Below, piece after piece: positions 1 to 6,741 of a stretch of 8,410 nucleotides of DNA. Position numbers and translations under genes: made by a program. Source of the stretch: JAAYKM01 sp964411235 (GTDB lineage: Bacteria; Desulfobacterota; Syntrophia; Syntrophales; JAAYKM01); NCBI GenBank assembly GCA_964411235.1, contig CAYPKE010000109.1, positions 1 through 8,410 of the forward strand, in the 5' to 3' direction. Each line of letters opens with the position of its first letter. Within the stretch, counting starts at the first letter, position 1. The notes below the pieces were generated by a model that did not search any database, was not told the DNA's origin, and was given only the letters and a program-made list of their open reading frames with translations.

Positions 1-61
1 ATATTTTCAGAATGACAAAAATTACGTTTATCACGACCGTGTCGCGGCACCCGGGATGACA
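1..61. repeat. Fragment of dispersed intergenic repeat
   Basis: These 61 bases align without gaps to 3579-3639 with seven mismatches by eye (54/61). Both copies contain CAGAATGACA and end in a GGGRTGACA motif. The left side is cut by the window edge. There is no plausible coding content. It belongs to the same repeat population that fills 3313-3960 and 7983-8410. Confidence 0.75.
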
Positions 62-134
62 ACTCCAGTGTATACGTCCCTAGCCCAGGAAGATTTCCCC
101 GGCCGCTTCGCCATCGCCCGGTTGTCACTCCCGG
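51..134. repeat. Imperfect inverted repeat, 13-14 base arms
   Basis: CCGGGATGACAAC at 51-63 is the reverse complement of GTTGTCACTCCCGG at 121-134, apart from one extra base. About 57 bases lie between the arms. The left arm overlaps the end of the repeat at 1-61, so this may be the terminal inverted repeat of a small non-coding element, or a REP-like hairpin. The sequence between the arms has no recognisable gene. Confidence 0.4.
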
Positions 135-537
135 AACCCGCGAGAAAAAACACTCGTTATCCTTTCAGAGGTGGACAATTTCCCTCCCAGGCGTCTCCCT
201 CGGACAATCAGGACCGGGACAGAGTATAGGAAGAAGGCCTCTTTCCGTCAAGCATGTTTGGCTTTTGGGAAACCCGAATCCTTCGCTCACCATGCCCCGC
301 CGCTTCAAGATACTTTCTGCCACGCCGATCCGGGCTTCTCCCGGAACGATTCTGTGACATCATGACGCGGAGAGACATGGAAGCGCAAACGATATGTCTG
401 TCTGAATTCCGGCTGAATTGACATTTTCAAGGACCGGTCGCCGAAATGGTGCGGTGGCGAAACGCGCCGAAACGAATCATGGCACGCCTCCTTTGACCGC
501 CTTCCTTCGCACCATACCTATTCTGTTCGGTGTTTCA
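135..537. other. Intergenic stretch with no recognised gene
   Basis: About 400 bases in which I see no convincing gene. An open frame on the plus strand from GTG 171 to 365 (64 codons) has no family resemblance, is rich in Arg/Pro/Ser and has no good ribosome binding site, so it is not called. One small hairpin is visible: TCCGGG at 329-334 pairs with CCCGGA at 340-345 around a five-base loop. It has no T-run after it and so is not a terminator. No tRNA-like cloverleaf was recognised. Confidence 0.5.
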
Positions 538-566
538 TTGACATGGGAAAGCGCTTTGTCTATACT
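538..566 (+). promoter_or_regulatory. Near-consensus sigma-70 promoter upstream of ddh
   Basis: A perfect -35 box TTGACA (538-543) is followed by exactly 17 bases and then the -10 box TATACT (561-566), one mismatch from TATAAT. Transcription would start near 573 and read into ddh at 759, giving a leader of about 185 bases. This is the best promoter match seen in the window. A symmetrical operator-like sequence sits in its spacer (listed separately). That it drives ddh and perhaps the amylase gene is inference from orientation and the absence of any gene in between. Confidence 0.6.
548..557. promoter_or_regulatory. Palindromic operator-like site AAAGCGCTTT inside the promoter
   Basis: AAAGCGCTTT is a perfect 10-base palindrome with a central CG, lying between the -35 and -10 boxes. 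It fits the core WAANCGNTWW shared by many LacI/GalR-family operators, including catabolite (cre-like) sites. The outer positions (GG before, GT after) do not continue the full cre consensus. A repressor bound here would block RNA polymerase. No LacI-family gene is in the window, so the regulator is unknown. A 10-base palindrome can also occur by chance. Confidence 0.35.
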
Positions 567-758
567 TCAGCATTAAAAATCAATGTTTTGTCTGCAGGGT
601 CAGCAACCTTGTCGAAAAAAGCGTCACCCATGACAACACACAATAAATGACAATGATATTCTTGAAGGTGAAGGGGATTTTCCCTCCTTGCGCCAGGAAA
701 AACGTGTCCGGATGCGCCGTTTCACAAATTTACAGGATTCGGAGGAAAGCGATCAAAC
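567..758 (+). promoter_or_regulatory. Long ddh leader with ribosome binding site
   Basis: Predicted 5' leader between the promoter and ddh. A purine-rich GGAGGAAAG lies at 741-749. Measured from GGAGG (741-745), the spacing to ATG 759 is 13 bases, rather long, so translation may be modest. A short stem GGGA/TCCC with a three-base T loop lies near 674-684. I could not match the leader to a known riboswitch such as the lysine class, and see no clear terminator/antiterminator pair. The length is notable but no function is assigned. Confidence 0.35.
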
Positions 759-1681
759 ATGGATAAAATAAGGATTGCCATCGTCGGCTACGGCAATATC
801 GGCAAAGCCGCGGAGTTTGGAGTGAATCAGAATGACGATATGGATCTCCACCTTATATTAACCCGCAGAGAGCCGCAAACCATCAGCCCGCAAAAAGCCG
901 GCATTCTCGTCGACCGGATTGAGTCCGCCTCAAAATACCTTGACCAGATCGATGTCGCCGTCCTTTGCGGCGGATCGGCAACTGACCTTCCCGATCAAGG
1001 CCCCATGATGGCGGCCCTTTTCAACACCGTGGACAGTTACGACACCCACGCCAAGATTCCGGATTATTTCGAGGCAGTCAATCGGTCGGCCGTCGCTGCG
1101 GGTAAAACGGCCGTCATAGCCACCGGATGGGACCCGGGACTGTTTTCCGTACTGAGGGTGATCGAAGAATCTGTTCTTCCGGCGGGCAAAGGTTACACGT
1201 TTTGGGGTCCGGGCGTCAGCCAGGGGCACTCCGACGCCATCCGGCGGGTTCCGGGAGTCATCGATGCCCGACAGTACACCATCCCCATCCAGAAAGCCGT
1301 CGAACAGGTCCGGACTGGCGAAGAACCGGAGTTTGCCACGAAGGACAAACACCGCCGCGACTGTTACGTGGTCACGGAAGCGGGGGCCGACCAGGATCGG
1401 ATTCGCCGGGATATCGAGTCCATGCCCCACTATTTCGCCGATTATGAAACGCGCGTTATTTTCATTGCGGCGGAGGAACTGGCAAAGAATCACGCCCATA
1501 TGACTCACGGCGGCTTTGTCATGCGAACGGGAACAACGTCCGACGGCAGCGGCCACACGATCGAATTCAGCCTCCGGCTGGAAAGCAACCCCGCCTTTAC
1601 CGCCAGCGTTCTCCTTGCCTATGCCCGCGCCGCTTTCCGTATGAACCGCGAGGGAATCACGGGCGCCAGGACGGTCCTGGA
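759..1681 (+). CDS. ddh: meso-Diaminopimelate D-dehydrogenase, 3' end lost in assembly gap
   Basis: NADPH-dependent enzyme that reductively aminates tetrahydrodipicolinate to meso-diaminopimelate in one step, bypassing the longer succinylase, acetylase or aminotransferase branches of lysine/peptidoglycan precursor synthesis; cytoplasmic. The 307 readable residues align over their whole length with the Corynebacterium glutamicum enzyme as I recall it. They show the nucleotide-binding loop GYGNIGK (residues 10-16), the SATD segment (73-76), TVDSYD (90-95), TGWDPG (122-127), the FWGPGVSQGHSDA signature (148-160) and NPAFTAS (277-283). The family is about 300-330 residues, so only some 15-20 C-terminal residues should be missing, inside the N run. 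ATG 759 is chosen because the family starts directly with this Rossmann strand and GGAGG lies upstream. A frame does continue across the N to 1829, but the residues after the gap do not resemble the family. Confidence 0.93.
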
Positions 1682-1781
1682 NNNNNNNNNNNNNNNNNNN
1701 NNNNNNNNNNNNNNNNNNNNNNNNNNNNNNNNNNNNNNNNNNNNNNNNNNNNNNNNNNNNNNNNNNNNNNNNNNNNNNNNN
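1682..1781. other. Assembly gap (100 N)
   Basis: Exactly 100 N, the conventional placeholder for a gap of unknown size. It hides the C-terminus and stop of ddh and most of the ddh-amylase spacer, including any amylase promoter. From the expected length of Ddh, the real missing sequence must hold at least about 45-60 coding bases plus a stop. Confidence 0.98.
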
Positions 1782-1815
1782 CAAACATTGATTGGCCCGG
1801 CAGGAGGGAAACGGA

Positions 1816-3312
1816 ATGAAAGAATATAACGGGGCGATGATGCAGTTTTTCCACTGGTATACGCCGGCGGATGGCTCGCTTTGGCAGCAGCTTGCCGATC
1901 AGGCAAGCGCCCTGTCGCAAGCCGGCATTACCTCCGTCTGGTTGCCGCCGGCATGCAAAAGCGCAGCCGGGGCTGAAGAAGCCGGTTACGGGGTCTATGA
2001 TCTCTTCGACCTGGGTGAATTCGACCAGAAAGGTTCCACGCGGACGAAATACGGCACCAGCGACGCGTATCTCCAGGCGATCCAGGCCGCCCATGCGGCA
2101 GGAATACAGGTCTACGCCGATGTCGTCTTCAATCACAAGCTTGGCGGCGACAATCAGGAGGAGTTCAATGCCACGCCCTATAACCCTGACAATCGCAACG
2201 AAGCGATCGGTGAGTTACGGCCCATCAAGGCCTGGACCCATTTTACCTTTCCGGGACGGGGCGACAGGTACTCATCCCTGCATTGGCACTGGTGGCATTT
2301 CAACGCCGTCGACACCACCGCGGAGGAGACCGATCACCGTGCTGTCTATTTATTCGAGGGAAAAACCTTTCATCGCGAAGTCGACCTGGAAAAGGGCAAC
2401 TTCGACTACCTGATGGGCTGCAACATTGATATCGCCAATCCTGACGTCCGCAAGGAGCTGCTGTACTGGGGCGAATGGTATACCGACCTGACCGGTGTCG
2501 ACGGTTTCCGGTTCGATGCCGTCAAGCATGTCGGAGCCGATTTCTTCGTCGAATGGCTCAATCACGTGCGCAGCCATACCGGCCGTGACCTCTTTGCGGT
2601 GGGAGAATACTGGTCGGCGACAGACGAAGCCCTGAAACACTTCATCGAGAAAACAGAGGGAAACCTGATGCTCTTCGACACCAGCCTGCACTACAGCTTT
2701 GCCGCCGCCGGCCGCGAGGAGGCCGCATACGACCTGAGAAGCATTTTTGACCGAAGCCTGGTCAAGGACCACCCCGATATGGCGGTAACGCTCGTCAGCA
2801 ACCACGATACGCAGCCGCTGCAGTCACTCGAATCCGTTGTCGAGCCCTGGTTCAAACCGCCGGCGTATGCCATGATTCTCCTGCGCCGGGGCGGCTACCC
2901 CTGCATCTTTTTCCCCGATTACTATGGCGCGGAATACAGGGGGGTCGGCAAAGACGGCAACGAGTACGAAATCCGAATGCCAAGTCATAAGTGGCTGATC
3001 GATCATTTCCTTGACGTGCGCCGCAGGTATGCTTTCGGAGAGCAGAACGACTACTTCGATCACCAGAACTGCATCGGCTGGACGCGCACCGGAAATGCGG
3101 AGCATCCCGGCGGAATAGCGGTCCTGATCAGCAACGATACCGACGGCGCCAAATCCATGAACACCGGATCGCCCGGAGTCACCTATAGGGATGTTACGGA
3201 ACACATCGACGAAACGGTGATCACCAATGAAGAAGGATGGGGAGAATTCAGGTGCAAGGGGCGTTCGGTTTCCGTGTGGGCGCCGGCCGATGCATCGCCA
3301 TTGTCCCGCTGA
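1816..3312 (+). CDS. amyA: Cytoplasmic-type alpha-amylase (GH13, AmyA-like)
   Basis: Endo-acting alpha-1,4-glucan hydrolase of glycoside hydrolase family 13, 498 residues, close in length to Escherichia coli AmyA (495). The N-terminus NGAMMQFFHWYTPADGSLW (residues 5-23) is typical of the AmyA / bacterial liquefying group (GH13 subfamily 5). The four family motifs are present: DVVFNH (102-107), GFRFDAVKH (230-238) with nucleophile Asp234, VGEYW (262-266) with acid/base Glu264, and VSNHDT (327-332) with Asp331. No signal peptide or membrane segment is visible, so it should act inside the cell on glycogen or imported maltodextrins. ATG 1816 is preferred: AGGAGGG at 1802-1808 lies seven bases upstream and the family begins here. 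An upstream TTG at 1792 would put the ribosome binding site inside the gene. It follows ddh on the same strand, but co-transcription cannot be judged across the N gap. A repeat starts within about 15 bases of its stop. Confidence 0.95.
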   Translation: MKEYNGAMMQFFHWYTPADGSLWQQLADQASALSQAGITSVWLPPACKSAAGAEEAGYGVYDLFDLGEFDQKGSTRTKYGTSDAYLQAIQAAHAAGIQVYADVVFNHKLGGDNQEEFNATPYNPDNRNEAIGELRPIKAWTHFTFPGRGDRYSSLHWHWWHFNAVDTTAEETDHRAVYLFEGKTFHREVDLEKGNFDYLMGCNIDIANPDVRKELLYWGEWYTDLTGVDGFRFDAVKHVGADFFVEWLNHVRSHTGRDLFAVGEYWSATDEALKHFIEKTEGNLMLFDTSLHYSFAAAGREEAAYDLRSIFDRSLVKDHPDMAVTLVSNHDTQPLQSLESVVEPWFKPPAYAMILLRRGGYPCIFFPDYYGAEYRGVGKDGNEYEIRMPSHKWLIDHFLDVRRRYAFGEQNDYFDHQNCIGWTRTGNAEHPGGIAVLISNDTDGAKSMNTGSPGVTYRDVTEHIDETVITNEEGWGEFRCKGRSVSVWAPADASPLSR

Positions 3313-3326
3313 CGCGATCAGTGCGA

Positions 3327-3351
3327 TCGGCCCGGCAAAGGCCGGGACCGA
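3327..3351. repeat. Strong hairpin just after the amylase stop
   Basis: CCCGGC (3331-3336) pairs with GCCGGG (3341-3346) around AAAG. The stem extends to TCGG (3327-3330) and CCGA (3348-3351) past one bulged A, giving ten pairs. It starts 14 bases after the amylase stop but has no T-run behind it, so it is not a standard intrinsic terminator, although it could block exonucleases or pause polymerase. Its right half recurs at 8182-8201, so it is the left end of a dispersed repeat. Confidence 0.7.
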
Positions 3352-3417
3352 TATAAACTGTGGCAGGAATCCATTCCTTAGAAAGGATTTGTCATTCCCG
3401 CGGAGGCGGGAATCTAG
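3340..3417. repeat. Dispersed repeat module, copy 1 (matches 8182-8259)
   Basis: 78 bases align without gaps to 8182-8259 with six mismatches by eye. The module contains ATAAACTG followed by GCAGGAATCCA, and ends in an eight-pair hairpin, ATTCCCGC (3394-3401) with GCGGGAAT (3406-3413) around GGAG. Inverted ATTCCYGC...GCRGGAAT hairpins of this kind recur at 3675-3694 and 8236-8255. Non-coding and probably mobilised in trans if at all; no transposase gene is in the window. Confidence 0.75.
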
Positions 3418-3445
3418 CCCTTCTTGAAAGAGTGGCACATTACAA

Positions 3446-3576
3446 ATGAACCCCGTTACTTTCACAGGTTGTCATCCTGAGGCGCCAGCCGAAGGATCTC
3501 GCCTGAGGCACCTGCCGAAGGATCTCGCCCCTCCAAATGCCTTAAACGATTAGATTCTTCGCTTCGCTCAGAATGA
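3446..3576. repeat. 131-bp repeat block, copy 1
   Basis: Identical to 3817-3947 except for one base (T3568 against G3939), at a distance of 371 bases. It contains a 26-base internal tandem repeat (3476-3501 and 3502-3527, two mismatches) with the GCCGAAGGATCTCG core. Extended by two bases it is bounded by near-inverted ends, TGTCATCCTGAG starting at 3470 and CTCAGAATGACA ending at 3578, like a short non-autonomous element. No coding sense. Confidence 0.85.
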
Positions 3577-3578
3577 CA

Positions 3579-3639
3579 ATATTTTCAGAATGACAAAAAT
3601 TTCGTTTATCATGACAGTGTAGCAGCATCCGGGGTGACA
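3579..3639. repeat. Second copy of the repeat seen at 1-61
   Basis: Aligns without gaps to the first 61 bases of the window with seven mismatches. It follows directly on the end of the 131-bp block, showing that different repeat modules are joined end to end here. Confidence 0.75.
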
Positions 3640-3674
3640 GAGAAATTAATGTCATTCCTACAACAATAATTGTC

Positions 3675-3694
3675 ATTCCTGCGAAAGCAGGAAT
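3675..3694. repeat. ATTCCTGC hairpin with GAAA loop
   Basis: ATTCCTGC (3675-3682) and GCAGGAAT (3687-3694) form eight perfect pairs around a GAAA tetraloop. The preceding TGTCATTCCT is repeated 22 bases earlier (3649-3658). It is of the same hairpin family as 3394-3413 and 8236-8255, and its arms also occur at the outer ends of the palindrome at 7983-8133. Confidence 0.7.
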
Positions 3695-3726
3695 TCAGAA
3701 CGCATTCAAAACGCATAGCCCTGCAA

Positions 3727-3816
3727 ATGAACCCCGTTGCTCGCATAGGCTGTCATCCTGACAACGAACCGATGAACCCCGTTGCTCGCATAGGCTGTCA
3801 TCCTGACAACGAACCG
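3727..3816. repeat. Two perfect tandem copies of a 45-bp unit
   Basis: Units 3727-3771 and 3772-3816 look identical and begin ATGAACCCCGTTGCTCGCA. A third, diverged unit starts at 3817 and runs into the second 131-bp block. Because 45 is a multiple of three, the unit creates an open frame with a repeated 15-residue peptide; that frame (about 3670-3924) has no family resemblance and is not called as a gene. Related single units occur at 3446 and 8356. Confidence 0.85.
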
Positions 3817-3947
3817 ATGAACCCCGTTACTTTCACAGGTTGTCATCCTGAGGCGCCAGCCGAAGGATCTCGCCTGAGGCACCTGCCGAAGGATCTCGCC
3901 CCTCCAAATGCCTTAAACGATTAGATTCTTCGCTTCGCGCAGAATGA
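3817..3947. repeat. 131-bp repeat block, copy 2
   Basis: Matches 3446-3576 at 130 of 131 positions. It abuts the 45-bp tandem repeat on its left and stops about 50 bases before the 3' end of the acetyl-CoA synthetase/GNAT gene. The near identity points to recent duplication or gene conversion within this one intergenic region. Confidence 0.85.
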
Positions 3948-3983
3948 AAAAAATGAATTGCGCTTATCAGGAGAAAATCTCCT
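3948..3983 (-). terminator. Weak candidate terminator after the minus-strand operon
   Basis: AGGAGA (3969-3974) and TCTCCT (3978-3983) form six pairs around AAA, 17 bases past the stop of the synthetase/GNAT gene (stop at 4000-4002). Reading on the minus strand, a run of seven T (3948-3954) follows, but only after about 14 further bases, so the classic stem-then-T-run geometry is not met. It is called only because the position suits the end of the operon. Confidence 0.3.
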
Positions 3984-3999
3984 CGCCCAGATGTGTTTT

Positions 4000-6666
4000 T
4001 CACTTAAGCTTCAATCTTACTTCCATTAAACCATCAGGAATACTTTTGTGGACGAATCCCATTTCCTTCGCGACACGAAGCATTCTTTCGTTCTCTTTAA
4101 GGACAACGCCGTATATTTCATTCAGTCCCTTGTCCTGTGCAAATCCGATAATCATGTCGACAAGCTTGTAGCCCAAGCCCTTTCCCTGGAATGCATCGTG
4201 CACAAGCACCGCATGTTCGCCGCCCTTGAGATCGGGATCGATTATCAGCCGGCTGATTCCGATGATCCGCTTGCCCTCGCCGTCCCTCAACTCCGCAACC
4301 AGTGCCATCTCTCTCTCGTAATCGATATTACAGAACCGAACCAGCATTTCGCGAGGGATGTGACGGACCGGTGAGAAGAACCTTGACCTTATCGTTTCCG
4401 GGGAAAGGGAAGAAAGCATCGCCGAGACGGCATGTTCATCCTCCGGCTTAATCGGCCGCAGCGCCACTTCCGTACCATCCTTCATTTTCCAGTTCATGAT
4501 ATATTTCTTCGGATAGGGCGTTAAAATTAAATGAGGGTACTGTGACGTGTAGTCAATACAGCTCCGGTCGAGAATGATTCTTGCGTCCACCGCAAAAGCT
4601 TTGCCGTTCGCGATAGCCAGAGGATTGATATCCATTTCCAGAATTTCGGGAAAATCGACGACCAGATTGGAAAAGTTGACCAATATCTTCTCAAGCTGCT
4701 CCATGTTTGCGGGCGTTCTCCCCCTGAACCCCTGAAGCATTTTAAAAACGCGCGTTTCTTCGATCAATCTCTGCGAAAGCTTCTGATTCAAAGGAGGAAT
4801 GCCTATCGATATGTCCCGGAAAATCTCTGCCTGCGTCCCCCCCATGCCGAACATGATGACAGATCCGAAATCTTTGTCTTTCTTGGTGCCGAGAATGACT
4901 TCGTAATCGATGTCCTCAAGCATTTTCTGCACCGTCACGCCGGCGATCTTCGCCTGGGGAGCCTTCTTTTGCACATTCTCCATCAGTAGCTGGTATTCAC
5001 GCTCCAATTCTTCCCGGGTCTTGATGCCGGTGATCACACCGCCGACATCGCTTTTATGAACAATATCCGGCGAGACAATTTTCAAAACGACAGGGTACTG
5101 GATTTCACTTGCGGCGCCGATCGCCTCTTCGACATGACGACATAAACTGGGTATGGTAACGGGTATACCGTAAATGCTCAGAAAGCTTTTCGATTCTTCC
5201 TCGGTCAGCAGTGTTCTGCCTTCTTTGATGACACGCTTGATCAAGGCCTTCAGATGAAATTTGGGCGGAGACTCTTCCAAAGACAGCTCCGACGGTGTCT
5301 CATAGAGGAGGGCCAGATTCCTGGAATAGTGGTACATGTTCAGATAAGTCTTAACGGCTTCTTCCGGGGTGTCATACGTGGGAACGTCATGGCGATAAAA
5401 AAAATCCTTTCCCGCCTTAACGTTTTCACCGCCCACCCATGAGGTAATGACCGGCTTACGGGAAGACTGCGCAATCTCCTGCACGCTTTGGGCGATCTTC
5501 TCGGGACTGGATATTGCCTGAGGACTGTAAATAACGAGGACCCCGTCCACATCGGAATCTTTCAAACACACCTGGATGGCGTCGCAATACCTCTGTTCAT
5601 CGGCATCCCCCAAGACATCGATAGGGTTTGATTTACTCCAGAACGGCGGCAGGTGCCGGTCCAGTTCGGCGACAGCGGCCTCCGAAATGACGGCGAGCTG
5701 CCCCCCCATTTCAATCAGGGCATCGGTGGCCATGACACCGAAACCGCCCGCATTCGTCACGATCGCCAGCTTCGGCCCCTTGGGAAGATAGTTGGAATCG
5801 AGCACCTTTGCCGCATTGAACAGATCGGAGAATTCTTTTACCCTTATGATACCGACCCTCTTGAAAGCGGCATCGTAAACCTGATCGTCTCCCGCCAGGG
5901 CACCCGTATGAGAATGGGCGGCCTTGGCGCTTTCCGTAAATCTTCCGGGCTTTATGATGATAATGGGCTTGTTTCGAGAGAACCCGCGCGCCGCGCTCAT
6001 GAATTTTTTCGCATTCCCGACGCTTTCCATGTACAGGATGATGCTTCTCGTATAAGGATCCTCACCCAGAAAATCGATCAGGTCCCCGAAATCGACATCC
6101 ACCATCGATCCCAGAGAGGCGAACATGCTGAAGCCGACATGGGCATGGATGGCCCAGTCACAGATCGCCGATCCCAGGGCGCCGCTTTGAGAGATGAAGG
6201 CGATGTTGCCGCTTTGGGGCGTCGCTTTCAGGAAAGACGTGTTCAGCCCTGCGCTTGTCCTGATCACGCCGATGCAGTTGGGACCGATGATCCTCATCCC
6301 GTATTTTTCCCTGATTTCCCTAATCTTTTCTTCCAGCAATCGCCCCTTTTCACCGGTTTCCTTAAAACCCGCGGAAATGATGATAGCACCGTTCACGCCG
6401 GCCTTGCCGCATTCCTCGACGATCGCGGGAACCGTCTCTGCAGGCGTAACGATAATGGCCAGATCGACCTGTTCCGGCACTTCCCCGATCGACGGAAAGC
6501 ATTTCTGACCCAGAATCGTTTCACGTTTCGGGTTGACCGGGAATATTTTCCTTTTATCCGAGGAAAGCAAATTGTCCAGAATGGATCTTCCTACCGTTCC
6601 GTCATCTTCCGTGGCACCGATAAGTGCGACGTTTTGTGGATCAAGCATCGATTTCAGGTCAGTCAT
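4000..6666 (-). CDS. ADP-forming acetyl-CoA synthetase fused to GNAT acetyltransferase (Pat-like)
   Basis: An 888-residue cytoplasmic fusion, close in length to E. coli PatZ/YfiQ (about 886). In order: CoA-binding Rossmann domain (about 5-135), ligase-CoA flavodoxin-like domains (about 150-450), ATP-grasp domain (about 480-700) and C-terminal GNAT domain (about 728-888). ADP-forming acetyl-CoA synthetases interconvert acetyl-CoA + ADP + Pi with acetate + ATP + CoA. The phospho-histidine motif SHTGALAG (252-259) is present with His253, and the ATP-grasp loop VHKSDVGGV (536-544) with His537. In PatZ the first motif is degenerate and synthetase activity is lost, so this protein may be truly bifunctional (inference). 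The GNAT part has the acetyl-CoA loop QGKGLG (827-832) and Glu817 in GGEHAVLV, matching the proposed catalytic Glu of Pat; it should acetylate protein lysines. The start is supported by GGAGGAAGG about seven bases upstream. It lies 75 bases downstream of acuC on the same strand, so co-transcription is likely. Confidence 0.93.
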   Translation of the reverse strand: MTDLKSMLDPQNVALIGATEDDGTVGRSILDNLLSSDKRKIFPVNPKRETILGQKCFPSIGEVPEQVDLAIIVTPAETVPAIVEECGKAGVNGAIIISAGFKETGEKGRLLEEKIREIREKYGMRIIGPNCIGVIRTSAGLNTSFLKATPQSGNIAFISQSGALGSAICDWAIHAHVGFSMFASLGSMVDVDFGDLIDFLGEDPYTRSIILYMESVGNAKKFMSAARGFSRNKPIIIIKPGRFTESAKAAHSHTGALAGDDQVYDAAFKRVGIIRVKEFSDLFNAAKVLDSNYLPKGPKLAIVTNAGGFGVMATDALIEMGGQLAVISEAAVAELDRHLPPFWSKSNPIDVLGDADEQRYCDAIQVCLKDSDVDGVLVIYSPQAISSPEKIAQSVQEIAQSSRKPVITSWVGGENVKAGKDFFYRHDVPTYDTPEEAVKTYLNMYHYSRNLALLYETPSELSLEESPPKFHLKALIKRVIKEGRTLLTEEESKSFLSIYGIPVTIPSLCRHVEEAIGAASEIQYPVVLKIVSPDIVHKSDVGGVITGIKTREELEREYQLLMENVQKKAPQAKIAGVTVQKMLEDIDYEVILGTKKDKDFGSVIMFGMGGTQAEIFRDISIGIPPLNQKLSQRLIEETRVFKMLQGFRGRTPANMEQLEKILVNFSNLVVDFPEILEMDINPLAIANGKAFAVDARIILDRSCIDYTSQYPHLILTPYPKKYIMNWKMKDGTEVALRPIKPEDEHAVSAMLSSLSPETIRSRFFSPVRHIPREMLVRFCNIDYEREMALVAELRDGEGKRIIGISRLIIDPDLKGGEHAVLVHDAFQGKGLGYKLVDMIIGFAQDKGLNEIYGVVLKENERMLRVAKEMGFVHKSIPDGLMEVRLKLK

Positions 6667-6741
6667 GGCATGTCCTTCCTCCTCGTTTGTCCTTTAAGTC
6701 AATTAAAAATCCCTCTTCGTAAAGCCGGGGCGAAACCGCCG

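Noticed and set aside
171..365. 64-codon plus-strand open frame in the left intergenic region
   Set aside because: GTG start, no good ribosome binding site, biased composition and no recognisable domain.
567..758. Lysine riboswitch in the ddh leader
   Set aside because: The leader is long, and control by lysine would be sensible for ddh, but I could not find the conserved lysine riboswitch core or a terminator stem.
930..1784. Minus-strand open frame opposite ddh, running through the N gap
   Set aside because: Shadow of ddh, which has a full set of family motifs; the frame begins inside unknown bases.
1792..1815. Upstream TTG start adding eight residues to the amylase
   Set aside because: It would put the AGGAGGG ribosome binding site inside the gene, and family members begin at the later methionine.
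3670..3924. 84-codon open frame with a repeated 15-residue peptide
   Set aside because: It lies wholly in dispersed repeats; the periodic peptide is a by-product of the 45-bp DNA unit.
3727..3947. Possible CRISPR array
   Set aside because: The units are directly adjacent and nearly identical, with no unique spacers of regular length, and no cas genes are present.
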